From contig NC_085137.1 of NCBI RefSeq assembly GCF_035046485.1, positions 443,862,334 through 443,926,333 on the forward strand: DNA of 64,000 nucleotides, written 5' to 3'. Below the pieces are notes generated by a model. That model did no database searches. It had not been told where the DNA came from and was given only the letters and a program-made list of their open reading frames with translations. The stretch is from Aedes albopictus (taxonomy: Eukaryota; Arthropoda; Insecta; Diptera; Culicidae). This document shows, piece after piece, positions 22,216-33,190 of the stretch (the stretch's first letter is position 1; every line of letters begins with the position of its first letter). A program made the translations under genes and the position numbers.

Positions 22216-22609
22216 TGCACGGCTAAGATGTTCAGCTCAATATGACCCAGATAGGTATGCTGAACGTATACCAGCGTGGTGCGTCTAATATTATTCCTAG
22301 GAGGTTCAGGGAAAATAATATTTAAATAAATTACCACTCTAATCTCTTAATTTTGAGTTCTGCTGCGATACCATCTATTACAGCTCATCGATTCACTCAT
22401 ATATATCCTTGAAATTGACAAAATTGCCACTTTTACACCAATCCCAAAGAGTATTATTCTTTATGTAGTGTTATTAGTACCTTACATAGCTGTGTCAGGA
22501 AGAGTCTTTTCAGCTGAAGCAGTTATGCTGTGAATATTCAGAATAAATTAACTTGCTGAAAATGCTTTCTTTAAGGAAAACATTTATTTCAAGTTACCTC
22601 TCTCAGCTT

Positions 22610-23040
22610 CAAATTTAGTCGATCCAATTTATAGCGGCGTTGCCTTATGCTTTAACATATAATTTGAAAATATTGCAACTTTATGTAAAGTTTTCATACA
22701 AACAAGATTGGAAAGCTTTTGATCGAAGGTGTATGTAAAGTTTTCTTTATATGCAAGCAAACCAGATCTAAAATTGAGCCGGTCAAGCCTGAGAAAGACT
22801 AGTACAGCCGAATAAAAGTGTAAGAAATGACGACTTCACACAATTGGAAAGATTATTTCATTTGCAGCTCACAGAATTTAAGCGGTTCTTCACCGACTGT
22901 GCCCTATTTTGGAAGAGATTGCTGAATCGTTCCATAATAAAAACTGATCGAAAGAAGATAAATTTCTGGAAATAATGAAGCCAAAACTAATAAAAAAACG
23001 TTTGAAAACTGACGAAAATGTGAGCATTTTTGTCCTGAAA
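22610..23040. repeat. Dispersed repeat, related to 30.44-30.6, 32.27-32.45 and 36.13-36.31 kb
   Basis: The 5' part ('atttagtcgatccaattt', 'gcggcgttgcc', 'attgcaacttta') matches 32345-32430 and 36188-36290. The later part ('ctaaaattgagccgg', 'attggaaagatt', 'cacagaatt') matches 30460-30575. The pieces found at different sites suggest one longer transposon family whose copies are fragmentary. Confidence 0.55.
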
Positions 23041-23137
23041 GTAATGAAATAATCATTATTAAATTATAAATTTTTATATGATTTTAACGACTTGACCATT
23101 TTACCCTTACATATTTCTGTTCACTGATTTGATCCAC

Positions 23138-23175
23138 GTTTTTTTATTTATTTATTTATTTATTTATTTATTTCG
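23138..23175. repeat. (TTTA)n microsatellite
   Basis: About nine tetranucleotide units of 'ttta'. Confidence 0.9.
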
Positions 23176-23380
23176 TTAATTTTGGTGAGAAAAAAAATAA
23201 ACAAAGGTTACAATATTTTTCAAGTGCAGTTCCTAACAAGATTTCTATAGTATTTCTAGGTTCCCAAACTAGAAGCGGAATTTTTCCAAGCATTATTATA
23301 GACTTTTCTCTACGTTTTTCTGTAGTTTTGGTGGTCAATAGCATCAAATCGGTAGAATATTATGAAGAATATTTTTTCTG

Positions 23381-24438
23381 GATATCCTAGGTCATCCAAT
23401 CTATTCTTGAGTTTAAATTCTTAAGTCTATGGGTGTAACGGTAACTTCTTTCATTATACACAGCTACGATTTGTAATCTATCATGTCCAGTAAGTCTTCT
23501 GAAAGGTTAATGGACAATATCAGATCAGTCGGCATATCCTAGGTCATCCAAACTGTTCTTGAGTTTACATCCTGAAGACTACGGGTGTAACGGTAACTTC
23601 TTTCATTATACAAAGCTACGATTTGTAATCTAACATGTCCAGTAAGTCTTCTGAAAAGTTTATAGAGGTTATCAGATCAGGACAATATCAGATCAGTCGG
23701 CATATCGTAGGTCATCCAAACTGTTCTTGAGTTTACATCCTGAAGACTACGGGTGTAACGGTAACTTCTTTCATTATACAAAGCTACGATTTGTAATCTA
23801 TCATGTCCAGTAAGTCCTCTGAAAAGTTTATAGAGGTTATCAGATCAGGCAGAATATCCTAGGTCATCCAAACTGTTCTTGAGTGTACATCCTAAAGTCT
23901 GCAGGGATACCGGTAACTTCATTCATTATACAAAGCTACGATTTGTAATCTATCATGTCCAGTAAGTCTCCTGAAAGGTTAATAGACAATATCAGATCAG
24001 TCAGCATATCCCAGGTCATCCAAACAGTTCTTCAGTTTAGATCCTAAGGTTTGCGGGTGTAAAGGCAACTTCTTTCATTATACAAAGCTATAATTTGTAA
24101 TCTATCATGTTCAGTAACTCTTCTGAAAGGGCAATGGACAATATCAGATCAGTCGGGATATCCCAGGTCATCCAAACTGTTCTTGAGTTTATATCCTAAA
24201 GTCTGCGGGTGTAACGGTAACTTCTTTCATTATACAAAGCTACGATTTGTAATCTATCATGACCAGTAAGTCTTCTAAAAGGTTAATAGGCAATGTTAGA
24301 TCAGTCGAGATATCCTAGGCCATCCAAACTGTTCTTGGGTTTAGATCCTAAAGTCTACAAGTGCAACGGTAACTTTTTTCATTATACAAAACTACGATTT
24401 ATAATCTATCATGTCCAGTAAGTCTTCTGAAAGTTGTA
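23381..24438 (-). repeat. Satellite, seven copies of a 152-bp unit (reverse orientation)
   Basis: The marker 'gtcatcca' (last copy 'gccatcca') recurs at 23391, 23543, 23711, 23863, 24015, 24167 and 24319, giving periods of 152, 168, 152, 152, 152 and 152. The one 168-bp unit holds a 16-bp local duplication around 'ggttatcagatcag'. Each unit contains 'ggtaacttctttcattata', 'acgatttgtaatctatcatg' and 'ccagtaagtcttctgaaa'. The complement of the marker region, 'agtttggatgacctagga', is the core of the forward-oriented arrays at 3.5-4.5 and 24.44-25.71 kb. Confidence 0.92.
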
Positions 24439-25708
24439 GTGGTTGTTTTCATCAACTAAGCTTCATAACAGTAAGGAAGCCCATAATATCCCAAAAATGT
24501 AAACAACGCTTATTGTTCGTCTAACTTTTTCGGTAAGTACAGTGGATTATGTAATACTACTTAACGTAGTGGCATAGTCTATTATCACAAAAGTAGACCT
24601 AAAGCTATGATCTTCGGAATAGTGTTGTTGATCTGCAATATCTCAACACTATCTTGAAATGACTCATGATATGCCAGGGGGATTACAGATTACAGTTTAA
24701 AGATCATTGTGAGAATAACTACTGTTACTATGAAGAGCTAAGCTTCAGAATAGTTTGGGCGACCCTCAATGTCCCAAAGGTTCATAATAATATATAGTGA
24801 ACTTCAGTGTGGTCCAGTCACCGCGATTGATTATGAAACGTTACTCAGTATGTCAGATATAGCTGATATTACGAGTGTAGATCTGAATTTCTGAACTCAA
24901 AAATAGTTTGGATGACCTGGAATATTTCCATAGTGTCTCTAAATGACATTTGAGGTTTCAAGAGCTTCACGGATCTCAGCAGACTATAATATGCAATTAT
25001 TTATGGCGAAACACATAAAGTTATTCTTGTAGATTTGAAGGACTTTATTATAGAACAGTTTGGACGACCCTGAATGTCTTAAAGGTTTATAATAAGCTAG
25101 TAGACTTCAGATTGCTCCATTTACCACGGTTGGTTATGCAGCGGTATTCAGTATAACAGATATGGATACTGTTACGAGTGTAGACCTGAAGTCATGAACT
25201 CCAAAGTAGTTTGGCTGACCTGGAAGATCCCTGTGGTGTCTCTAAATGACATTTGATATTTCAAGTGCTTCGCGGATCCCAGCAGATTATGCAATACTAT
25301 TATTTATGGCAAAAACACAAAAAGTTTTTCTTGTAGACTTAAAGGGCTTCATAATAGAACAATTTGGACGACCCTGAATGTCCTAAAGGTTTATAATGAG
25401 CTAGTAGACTTTAGATTGCTTCAGGTACTGCGGTTGGTTAAGCAGTGGTATTTAGTATAACAGATATGAATACTGTTACGAGTGTAGACCTGAAGTCCTG
25501 AACTCCAAGGTAGTTTGGCTGACCTGGAATTTCCATATAGTATCTATAAATGACACTGTAGATGTCAGGAGCTTCACGGATCCCAGTTGGTTATGCAATT
25601 CTACTATTTGTGGCAAAAATACATATAATTACTCAAGTAGATTTAAAGAACTTCTCTATAGGACAGTTTGGAACACCTAGAACATCCCAGAATATAAAAC
25701 ACATTTTG
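24439..25708 (+). repeat. Same satellite family, forward orientation, dimeric period near 302 bp
   Basis: 'agtttgg' cores occur near 24745, 24903, 25056, 25206, 25359, 25511 and 25668, about 152 bp apart, alternating between 'tagtttggctgacctgga' and 'cagtttggacgaccctga' types. Like types are therefore about 302 bp apart, a dimeric higher-order unit. The array polarity is opposite to the adjoining block ending at 24438. Confidence 0.85.
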
Positions 25709-25954
25709 ATATTCTTGACGAAGACTAAATGAATATATATAAACGTAACCCACATCCAAGTTCAGCTTTTAGAACAACTGGTATGTCAAATATTTCGTTT
25801 TTCCAAATTTCATGGTGTTCAGGATGTTCTAGGTTATCAATGAAGTCCAAAATACAAATATTCCCATTTTTCCCTAATAAAGGACTCAATTTGCAACAAC
25901 TTTGCCCAAGACAGTATTTTGTTTTATCGAATGGGTGAATTTATACAGCCGTTT

Positions 25955-25996
25955 CTATGTTGGGGTCATATATGACCCCTCCGGCTCCAAAGGGTT
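25955..25996. mobile_element. piggyBac-like terminus (CCCTTTGGAGCC, TTAA)
   Basis: 'ggggtcatatatgacccc' is a near-perfect palindrome, followed by 'tccggctccaaaggg' and 'ttaa'. The end CCCTTTGGAGCC... next to TTAA, with a subterminal GGGTC/GACCC palindrome, has the same design as the MITE at 42524-42639. The opposite end was not found. Confidence 0.5.
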
Positions 25997-26160
25997 AAGG
26001 TGCGCGACCCCCTTTTGCCAGCAGACGTACTTTTCGTGACCCACCATAGAAGTTCCCTCATTTATTGTCTGTTACAGTGAAATATTCTTCTGTCCGTCGC
26101 GACCCCCTGGATGAAGGCCGGCGCGACCCACAGTTTGGGAAATCATGCTATAGCATATTT
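25997..26160. mobile_element. hAT-like terminal sequence fragment
   Basis: On the minus strand the right side reads 'tttcccaaactgtgggtcg' followed by CG-rich 'gcgccgg' and 'gggggtcgcgac'. This 'TTCCCAAACTGTGGGTCGCGACC' style is common at the ends of hAT elements (established family pattern). A second 'gcgcgaccccc' block lies at about 26002. A fragment without transposase. Confidence 0.45.
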
Positions 26161-26640
26161 TTACATTCCATGTTGCAGATGGATTCTATTGAATTTCCCA
26201 TGGGAACGACCAAAATGCTTACTTAGTTCGTCGTTTTTACCCCCACTACCTTTATCTCTAAAATCAAATTTTTAGTACCAACATTATTACGCCCTCGATA
26301 GAGTTCGCGCGCGTTTGCTTCGGTGGTTCGATTTTTTCTTTTTCTATTTTGTATTCCGAAGTGAGCATTTCGACGGCGGTGAGCGTGCGGTGGGCGCGTC
26401 GTGGACAACCCCCTGAAGAAAGCGTTAGTTCTTGAAGCTGCCGCATTTGGTGGGGCGCTACAGGTTTGTTTACGAAATTTCAGTCTGCTGGCCAATCTGC
26501 TACGTGCGGATGCGAACTTTCAAAGTACAATGTCGTACGAAGATAAATTCGTGATCGACAAACGATTATTTACACATATTGTTCAATGCATTTAGTGAAC
26601 TTTGTTAAATTTACAAGACGCACAAGTATGAAAATACATT
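26161..26640 (+). other. GC-richer unique stretch; possible promoter or 5' exon (weak)
   Basis: 26290-26470 is CpG-rich ('gttcgcgcgcgtttgc', 'ggtgggcgcgtcgtgg') and runs into an open frame reading DNPLKKALVLEAAAFGGALQ that ends at 'CTACAGGTTTGT', a credible splice donor context. No ATG opens that frame in the displayed region, and the product is unrecognised. It could be a host exon or the leader of a retroelement. Confidence 0.25.
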
Positions 26641-26722
26641 TAGCCAATTTAAAACAACGCTAAAGTTAGTTAAATGTGAATGTCGCGCCTGCTCCAACAG
26701 AACAAATCACTATGTTTTCAGC

Positions 26723-27012
26723 TACACGGTCAGAAAATTCACTCATTTTCGAGCTAAAGTGGGACAACTCAAAATTGAGTAAATTTTTTTCCCAGCGATA
26801 GTGCTGGCCCAAGTGCGAAAATCTCATCAGTTTAAGCCGTATAATATTCTTGATGATGCGAAGAACATTATACGGCTCAAACCAGTTGGATTTTTGCACT
26901 TGGGCCAGCGCTATCGCTGGAAATGCAATTTACTCATTTTTTGAGCTGTTCCAGTTTAGCTCAGTTTTGTGTGAATCTTACTCATTTTAGAGTAACATTT
27001 TCTTAGCGTGTA
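26723..27012. mobile_element. Tc1/mariner-type foldback MITE (TA target), about 290 bp
   Basis: The ends are TACACGGTCAGAAAAT and the complement of TACACGCTAAGAAAAT. Strong inner arms ('ctggcccaagtgc' at 26803 against 'gcacttgggccag' ending 26908; 'gccgtataat' against 'attatacggc') make nearly the whole element a hairpin. TA at both edges fits a Tc1/mariner-like target duplication. No transposase. Confidence 0.7.
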
Positions 27013-27308
27013 TATGCAACCGCCCATTCAAATTAGCACCACGTCGAGCACCAAATTTTTGGCTTCAATCAAGTTGTATGTGGATGACAGTCGTTTCATG
27101 GGGTTGGTCGTGGATCGAGTCGATTCCAAATTTTTCGCTTCCCGTCGGCGCTAGTTCCCAATACACTTTTAGTTTATAATAAATATTTTCTTTTTTTTGC
27201 ATTTACACAAAAGAGTGAAAAGTGTTAGTTCGGGCTCGGTCGAAAAAAATCCGGCGCCGACAAGTGAGTCGCGTTCAGTGTATTTCTGTGTGGAATAGAC
27301 TAAAGGTT

Positions 27309-27364
27309 GATTGATTGATTTGTCTTTATTAGAGAGACTTTCAGCCCTTGGCTGGTTCGTCTCT
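27309..27364 (-). mobile_element. 56-bp retroposon with 13-bp target duplication
   Basis: 'tagactaaaggtt' occurs at 27296-27308 and 27365-27377, directly flanking the insert. On the minus strand the insert begins AGAGACGAACCAGCC, can form a double stem (AGAGAC/GTCTCT outside, CAGCC/GGCTG inside), and ends in 'aaatcaatcaatc'. It is homologous to 9517-9577 and to the 3' end of the SINE at 48020-48197. Confidence 0.85.
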
Positions 27365-27576
27365 TAGACTAAAGGTTTCTGCTCCCTAGTGGAGTGGAGA
27401 CGCGAGATGGAATTTTCTTTTTGGCTAGTTTTTGCGTCGAAAAGTGGTCGGTTGTTAACGGCGGTTTGTGTATATTGACTCATTGTCAAATTATATCACC
27501 AACCATAGGTGACTCCCGGACTGACAATGTACCTTACCCTACTAACAAAAAATTCCTTCCTGAGACAAACGTGGAG

Positions 27577-27786
27577 ATGCAGCGATTCGTGGTCTTTTTA
27601 ACAACGTTTGTCTTACTAACATTCCCTCCCTTCCTCGATGACCGTAATAACGTGGCCGGCGCCGTTATTGACCCTATTAAAGTTGAGAGTTCTCGAACTG
27701 TGTACATTGAGAATAGTAAGCTAGGCCTAAGCCCTATTCATTGGTTCCTTGTGCAATTTCGATTGCTCTGGTCAATCACGGAGTAG
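27577..27786 (+). CDS. Unrecognised short ORF with hydrophobic N-terminus
   Basis: From the ATG at 27577 the frame encodes 69 residues beginning MQRFVVFLTTFVLLTFPPFL, which resembles a signal peptide, then a polar segment, and ends at a stop at 27784-27786. Upstream is a GC-balanced leader (27030-27295) containing 'ccggcgccgacaag'. I recognise no family. It could be a first coding exon, part of a degenerate retroelement, or chance. Confidence 0.2.
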   Translation: MQRFVVFLTTFVLLTFPPFLDDRNNVAGAVIDPIKVESSRTVYIENSKLGLSPIHWFLVQFRLLWSITE

Positions 27787-28145
27787 CAACTACGAATTGT
27801 GCGGTCATCTATGCTCATGCTCATGCTCAACATTATTACGCCCTCAATATTGGGCCTTAAGAAATAGTAGAAACAGATTGGTGTCAGTTGATTGCACCTT
27901 GTACTGCTGGATTATGAACGCGAATGACATTATGATCTTGTCGAGTCAAATTGCGTTTCCGTTTTATAGTAATAAATTCACAAGATTTTTTTCGAGCATC
28001 TATTGTTTTATTTGTTATTGTAAAGGGTAGATGAAAGAGATTAGACTGTGGCAAACACACATATACATATGTCCATTCAGAATTCGACGAGGTTCTGACT
28101 GCGCGTTTTTGCTTTATAAATTGTACCATACTGGAGCTGCTAGCA

Positions 28146-28514
28146 ATGGTGACTGATAGCTTTATCAGTAATTGGTGGAATGGCTTGTTTTACATCGGAA
28201 TTGACCTCATAAGACAAGAAGTTATTTTGCGAGAATGTTCGCTCTTCCAAATAGAGCGAATGCTTTCAGAGCAAAGGGCGATCAATGATTGCATGGTGTT
28301 TGTTATGATTATTTTTATAGTCCTTCATTGTCCAATGGGATTTTCTATATTACATGAAAGAGCTATGCGTGAAGCGAGTTTATTTTTTCCGTTGGGACAG
28401 GATTGTCCAAGAAAATACTGCCATCAATATATATGCAACTTATCTCACCAATGCACAGAAATCTTGAAATTGAGGCCTAATTGTTCTGTGCACTATGAAT
28501 ACAGCTACCGTTAA
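28146..28514 (+). CDS. Unrecognised ORF of 122 codons
   Basis: The ATG opens a frame with one hydrophobic stretch (about residues 50-65, FVMIIFIVLHCPMGF) and a Cys-rich C-terminal part (CPRKYCHQYIC). No domain is recognised. It lies 360 bp downstream of the short frame at 27577, and a 'ggcgccgaaaag' motif follows at 28527. It may be remnants of a retroelement envelope-like or host reading frame, but evidence is thin. Confidence 0.2.
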   Translation: MVTDSFISNWWNGLFYIGIDLIRQEVILRECSLFQIERMLSEQRAINDCMVFVMIIFIVLHCPMGFSILHERAMREASLFFPLGQDCPRKYCHQYICNLSHQCTEILKLRPNCSVHYEYSYR

Positions 28515-30240
28515 TCGAGGGTAACGGCGCCGAAAAGTAAGTGAAAAATCCCAAATAATTGGTACGCATGCCGTCACGAGCCGACCAATAACATGCTTGA
28601 TGAATTAGTCAAAACCAGATATGTGGGATTTTCAGCTCAGCTTAGATAATCTTCTGTCATTCATAGTGGATTAATTGTGAGCACACAATACATTTCGTTG
28701 TAATAGCTATAACATAAGAATATTAGATCAATAACTGAGCTGTTCAATAAACTCTTAGGAAATTCCCATAACATTCAGTTGATGCAGAATATACATTTGT
28801 AGACGGATTTTCCTAGTACTTGCAATTTAGAAGAGCTATGTGTATGCGATTAATGCAAATTGAATTGTAACTTTTGTCTTAAGTTTGGAGGCATCGAAAA
28901 CACTATACAAATTTGTATTTTTTTTAATCCAAAATTTCGATTCACTATTTTTTACCAATAATAATAAAGCAAATGGTTTCTGCAGAATGAGGAAAAAGGT
29001 GAAATTTATAGTCGTTTAAATTGACATGACTATTCTTGTATTATAACAATAGAATGTAAAACAACATTATTGGATTTAGTATTGTTTCAATACAACCGTG
29101 GACAGGACGGACACAGAGGCAAATAGTATAAAGATTGAATAAGTTGTAAGAAACAAGCTCACCAGTGTATTTGGAAACTGATGTTTCGTGACAAATCAGA
29201 GTGTTGGGAAGTCTTGGAAAAACAACATACAAATGAACCACCTCGCGGAGAAAATAAAACGTGCTTTCTTGGACATAAACTGCATTGGCATCGACGCTCT
29301 AATAAAGGCTTTAAAACACGTCAAAGCCTATATTTAATTTCGTGCATCGTGTGGCGGCTGCGAAGGTAGTTCCCAGAAAGGAGCTTGCCAAAACAAGTAT
29401 GGAAAATACTGAAATTACAAACAAGTATGAAAAATACTGAAAATTAAAGGGGTACCGCTGTCCGATCACTTTTGCACATTTTGAACGCCTTGTCACGCCT
29501 AGACCTGTAAACGAAAACATATTAGATCGACTTTTCGAATAAACACCTACGGTCAAATTATAATTTTTGACCATCTTATGTACCATAGTGTCACGTAGAA
29601 AGTTTGCCCGGAATTTAACTCAGGTTTCGCCCGAAATAGACGTGGGCAAGACGGAAACAGAATTCGAGAGAAAATTATTCAATCTTATTATTTTAAAAGG
29701 GAATTACAGTTCTTGCACAATATTTTTTACGTGATATGAAAGCTAACTCATAAATTAGCAAATGATATCAAATTGGCAATGAGGCATTAGGCAAGGTGCA
29801 AGAATAAACTCGATTATTATTGGTCGGTGCTAAGGAAGACGAAAATTAGATTAAAACCCTATTAGAAGTTGGCGATAAATAAAATAATGAATTTGTGATC
29901 ATTCAATCTTCACAAGTGCCTTATGTGGGAGGATCAAAACAGAAATGATTAAACAATCAACAATCAAGAAGCTCTCATCAAGTTTGTTGCATTATGCATA
30001 AAAAACAACTAACAATATATTACGAAACGAGTTTTGATTGAAATGCATAAGCTTAGTAATTGTAGCTTGGTTATGGAAAAAAAACGGTCTACAGATATTT
30101 TGCAATGCTAATCACGACGAAATTACCTCTGAAAATCTTGCTCCGTGATAGTGTAGCAATGCGATCATCACAAATCTGGATATTAATTATCATGAGTTTA
30201 TATCACCGACGAATTAATATATAATTAAAAAGTTTTAAGT
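28515..30240. other. Long AT-rich stretch without recognised feature
   Basis: Only short frames and no clear inverted or tandem repeats. An A-run with a poly-C tract at about 30300-30350 lies just beyond it and may be a sequencing-prone site. Confidence 0.4.
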
Positions 30241-30439
30241 CGACATTCTTCTTCTTTATTCTCGGGTAGTTGGGGTTGTTGAATTTTATATATTAAAATA
30301 TAAAAAAAAAACTAGGCGGACTGAGGACATAACGCCCCCCCCCCCCCGGGGGTAAAACGCCTTTGTGAAGAATTAGCTATAGTTAAAATTCACAAATACA
30401 AAGAAATTAAAAAAAAAATCCATCTTATTTCAAATGGTT

Positions 30440-30600
30440 TCGTAAGACACAAGCAAACTAGATTTTAAATTGAGTAGATTAAGAGCGAGAATGGCTAAGA
30501 TATTCGAAAGAAAAGCGAGGAAAACGACAATTTTCCACATTTGGAAAGATTCCCTAATTTTCAGTGCACAGAAATTAAGACTTTGCACGATAGTTATATG
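30440..30600. repeat. Dispersed repeat fragment related to 22.76-22.88 kb
   Basis: 'tttaaattgagtagatt', 'cgacaattttccacat' and 'ttggaaagatt' align in order with 22758-22870. Confidence 0.45.
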
Positions 30601-31054
30601 GAATCCCATAAAACTACCACGTGCCTCCTACTCCTTCATTTGCTGCTGGGAAGAGTTCGATGGAGCCCCTTGGTATTTCACACCAAGTCGAAGCGGGAAA
30701 TGCCAGTGGGCGTTTTGCCTCCTACAGTTTTCCGGCACCTAAAAAGTAACACTTTTTTGAATTGTTTATTTGAATGGGAACTTTTGCGGGCACGCGGGCC
30801 AAAAGTTGCAGTCTTTTAGGTAAGGGAGTAAACTACTCTGCAAGGCAAAATACACCCTCATAAACAGTATAGTTTGAGGTTTATTACCACATATGCTTAA
30901 GTACCTATTAGACTGTTTGTCAATTGAGCAAATATTTGTCATTTTTTGTCAAATATATTTGACGAATAATGTAATGACCAAATAAGTTTGGCCAAATAAG
31001 TAAGGGGAAATATTTAGCCGTTATTTGCCTTACGATAGGATGATTTTCATGGCT

Positions 31055-31614
31055 GCGGTAGAACCAGGGGCCTACATCGTCGAAACCAAAATATGACGCT
31101 GAAAGCGAGCGCCCATCAGCATCGGACGGACGCCGACGACGGGAACATTCAAAACAACATGCATGCGCTTCGCTTCAGCCGCCCTTCTTGTCACTTTCTT
31201 CGACGCAACGACGGGCGGCGGCTCATTTTCACACCGACTGGGCTTCAATTGAAATTTTCAAATTGTCTAAAATGTATGTTTGCTTAATATTTTTATGGGT
31301 AATGACCTATTTCAGTAAAATATGCATAGTATACATTAACATTACACAGATTTGCCGGTTGTTACACTCATTAATTGAGTTATAACAGAGAAATTCATTC
31401 GATGTCGAACGAGCGTACGTGAGCTTGTGAGTGCGAAACAAAGTGGCGTCTGCGACGACGCAGCGCCGTCGGTTCATCGGTGAAGATGACAGTTGGGCTG
31501 AGCGACGACGACGGCGCCTTGTTTCCATTGACGATTGAAACCATTGTTTACAAACTTCGTCTGAAAATTTCAATTGAAATTGAAAATGTAGGGCCCTGGG
31601 TAGAACTCTGCTGC
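31055..31614. mobile_element. Inverted-repeat element of about 560 bp
   Basis: 'ggtagaaccaggggcctacat' at the left opposes 'atgtagggccctgggtagaa' at the right. Inner blocks 'cttcaattgaaattttca' and 'tgaaaatttcaattgaaatt' also oppose. The interior is CpG-rich ('gacggacgccgacgacggg'). No transposase frame. Ends and target duplication are not exact. Confidence 0.5.
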
Positions 31615-31744
31615 TACCAGAGTGTTTTTTTTTCCTAAAAATTCGCAGTTTTCAAATCATAGTTTCATGTTTTTTTTTTCATCCATTTGAAATTATATCC
31701 ATTTACGTAGTTTATGGACAGCACCATAATACCCTCGATACAAA

Positions 31745-31850
31745 ACGGGCTCGGTGGTCTAGTGGCTACCGCTTCTGATTCGTATGCAGAATGCCCTGGG
31801 TTCAATCCCTGGTCCGTCCCTTTCCCCCTACTTTGTATCTTTCTATGTAA
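31745..31850 (+). mobile_element. tRNA-derived SINE, third type (head)
   Basis: An A-box-like 'tggtctagtgg' and B-box-like 'gggttcaatccc' lie 36 bp apart in a tRNA-like head, followed by a pyrimidine-rich body ('ccctttccccctact', 'tctctttcctctct'). The body may extend to about 32240, but I could not define a 3' end or target duplication. Confidence 0.6.
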
Positions 31851-32269
31851 TTTCTCTTTCCTCTCTACATATGAAACTCATGTATATTCATATGTCCATA
31901 GCCATCGCTAGAACCAGAAACGAACGGCAAAAATTCGTTTCCCTTCCTTCCAACTTCCACAGCACAGTGTTTATAACGCCTACAAGTTATGCAACCAAAG
32001 CGAACTTTGCGCATATCCTTCATAGTAATCACCACACAATCTATCACCTTACGCCTGGCATCCACGCGCCAATGTTTAAACCTATTGCCAACCATACCGT
32101 TCCAACATTCCGACATCCGTATGAATTTGTGTAAACGCAGAGGTATATTCGGTCTGATGTGGATACAAATAATTGCATTCATCAGTTCCTTACCTTTCCC
32201 CACATTGACCTGCATCCGGACGTGGCAGGCGCCATTGTCGCCTAAAAGAGAAAGCTTAATAACTTTTTT

Positions 32270-32450
32270 CCTAGATTGTATAGCTAAGTTCGGTAAAAGC
32301 AGTTGAAAGCTGATTGAAATTAGGTTACATTACCGCTCTCATCTAAAAATTTGGTCGACCAAATTTTAAGCAGCAGCACTGCCGTTAGTTTAAATTTAGT
32401 TTTTAGCAAATGTTGCAACTTTAGGTTAAGTTTACATATAAAACCGCTAC
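32270..32450. repeat. Dispersed repeat, matches 36.13-36.31 kb
   Basis: 'ggtaaaagcagttgaaagctga', 'ttaccgctctcat', 'aaatttggtcgacc' and 'ttgcaacttta' match 36155-36290 in order, and the later half matches 22610-22700. Probably an old transposon family. Confidence 0.65.
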
Positions 32451-32499
32451 CGACACTACACAGCTATCTAGGCTGATCGGGAAAAGAAGTTGATATTGA

Positions 32500-32665
32500 A
32501 AGCACCGGACTAGCGATACGGAGTCGTAGCCGTGGGTCTGAATCCCACCAAAACAAGTGGTGTTTTTTTAAACAAATTTATCTTTAATTGCTTTAATCAC
32601 GACTGTTGCAGTTATACTCTTGGGAGCACAAATATATCTCTCAATTTGTTAATTGAACGCAAACT
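32500..32665 (+). mobile_element. tRNA-like SINE fragment related to 18.35-18.42 kb
   Basis: 'gatacggagtcgt' and 'gtgggtctgaatcccacc' match the arms at 18175-18212 and 18353-18385, and a distal 'atctctcaatttgttaatt' matches 18410-18424. Confidence 0.5.
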
Positions 32666-32689
32666 GTGCCAACGATTTTTTTTTCTTTC

Positions 32690-33190
32690 GAGTTTTCAGG
32701 GGTATCCAGGAATTTTCAGAGGTGTTGCATGGAGTTTCATGTACGTTCCAGGGGTTCTCAAGGGGTTTCAGGATTCTTGCGGATTTCGAAAGTGTTCGAA
32801 GAAGTTTTTATAGGGGCTTCAGGGGCGACCCAGGGTATTTTAGGGTTGTTCACGGGGCTATAGAGGGCTTTACACACAGAGGGTTGAAGTTCCAGGGATT
32901 TTCCTGTAGATTTTAGGAGAGGTCCAGGTATTTTCAAGGGGTATCAGTGTTGTTCCAGAGGATATCAGTGTGTTCCAGGGGTGTTTCGGGGGTTTCCCAG
33001 CGTTCCAGGCATGTTCAAGGGATCTCAGGGGGTTGCAGGTGCTTTACAGGGGATTGCAGGCCATCCCCTCAATCCAACCAAAATTTCTTCAGAATTTTAA
33101 TGATATTCTCTAAAAAGCATGGATACGCCTCTGAAACTCACCTGAAATTCCCTTTGGAAGCTCCTTGGAACTGAAACCCCTCTGAACATT
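32690..33190. repeat. Degenerate GGGGTTTCAGG-type repeat field
   Basis: Same motif class as 1-785 ('caaggggtttcagg', 'ttccaggggtgtttcgggg'). From about 33120 to 33190 the complementary polarity appears ('cctctgaaac', 'ctgaaacccctctgaa'). Plus-strand frames here are artefacts. Confidence 0.6.

Noticed and set aside
30300..30352. A-run plus poly-C tract as a possible structural element
   Set aside because: The C-run has G's only at its end and no partner; it more likely reflects homopolymer sequence or error.
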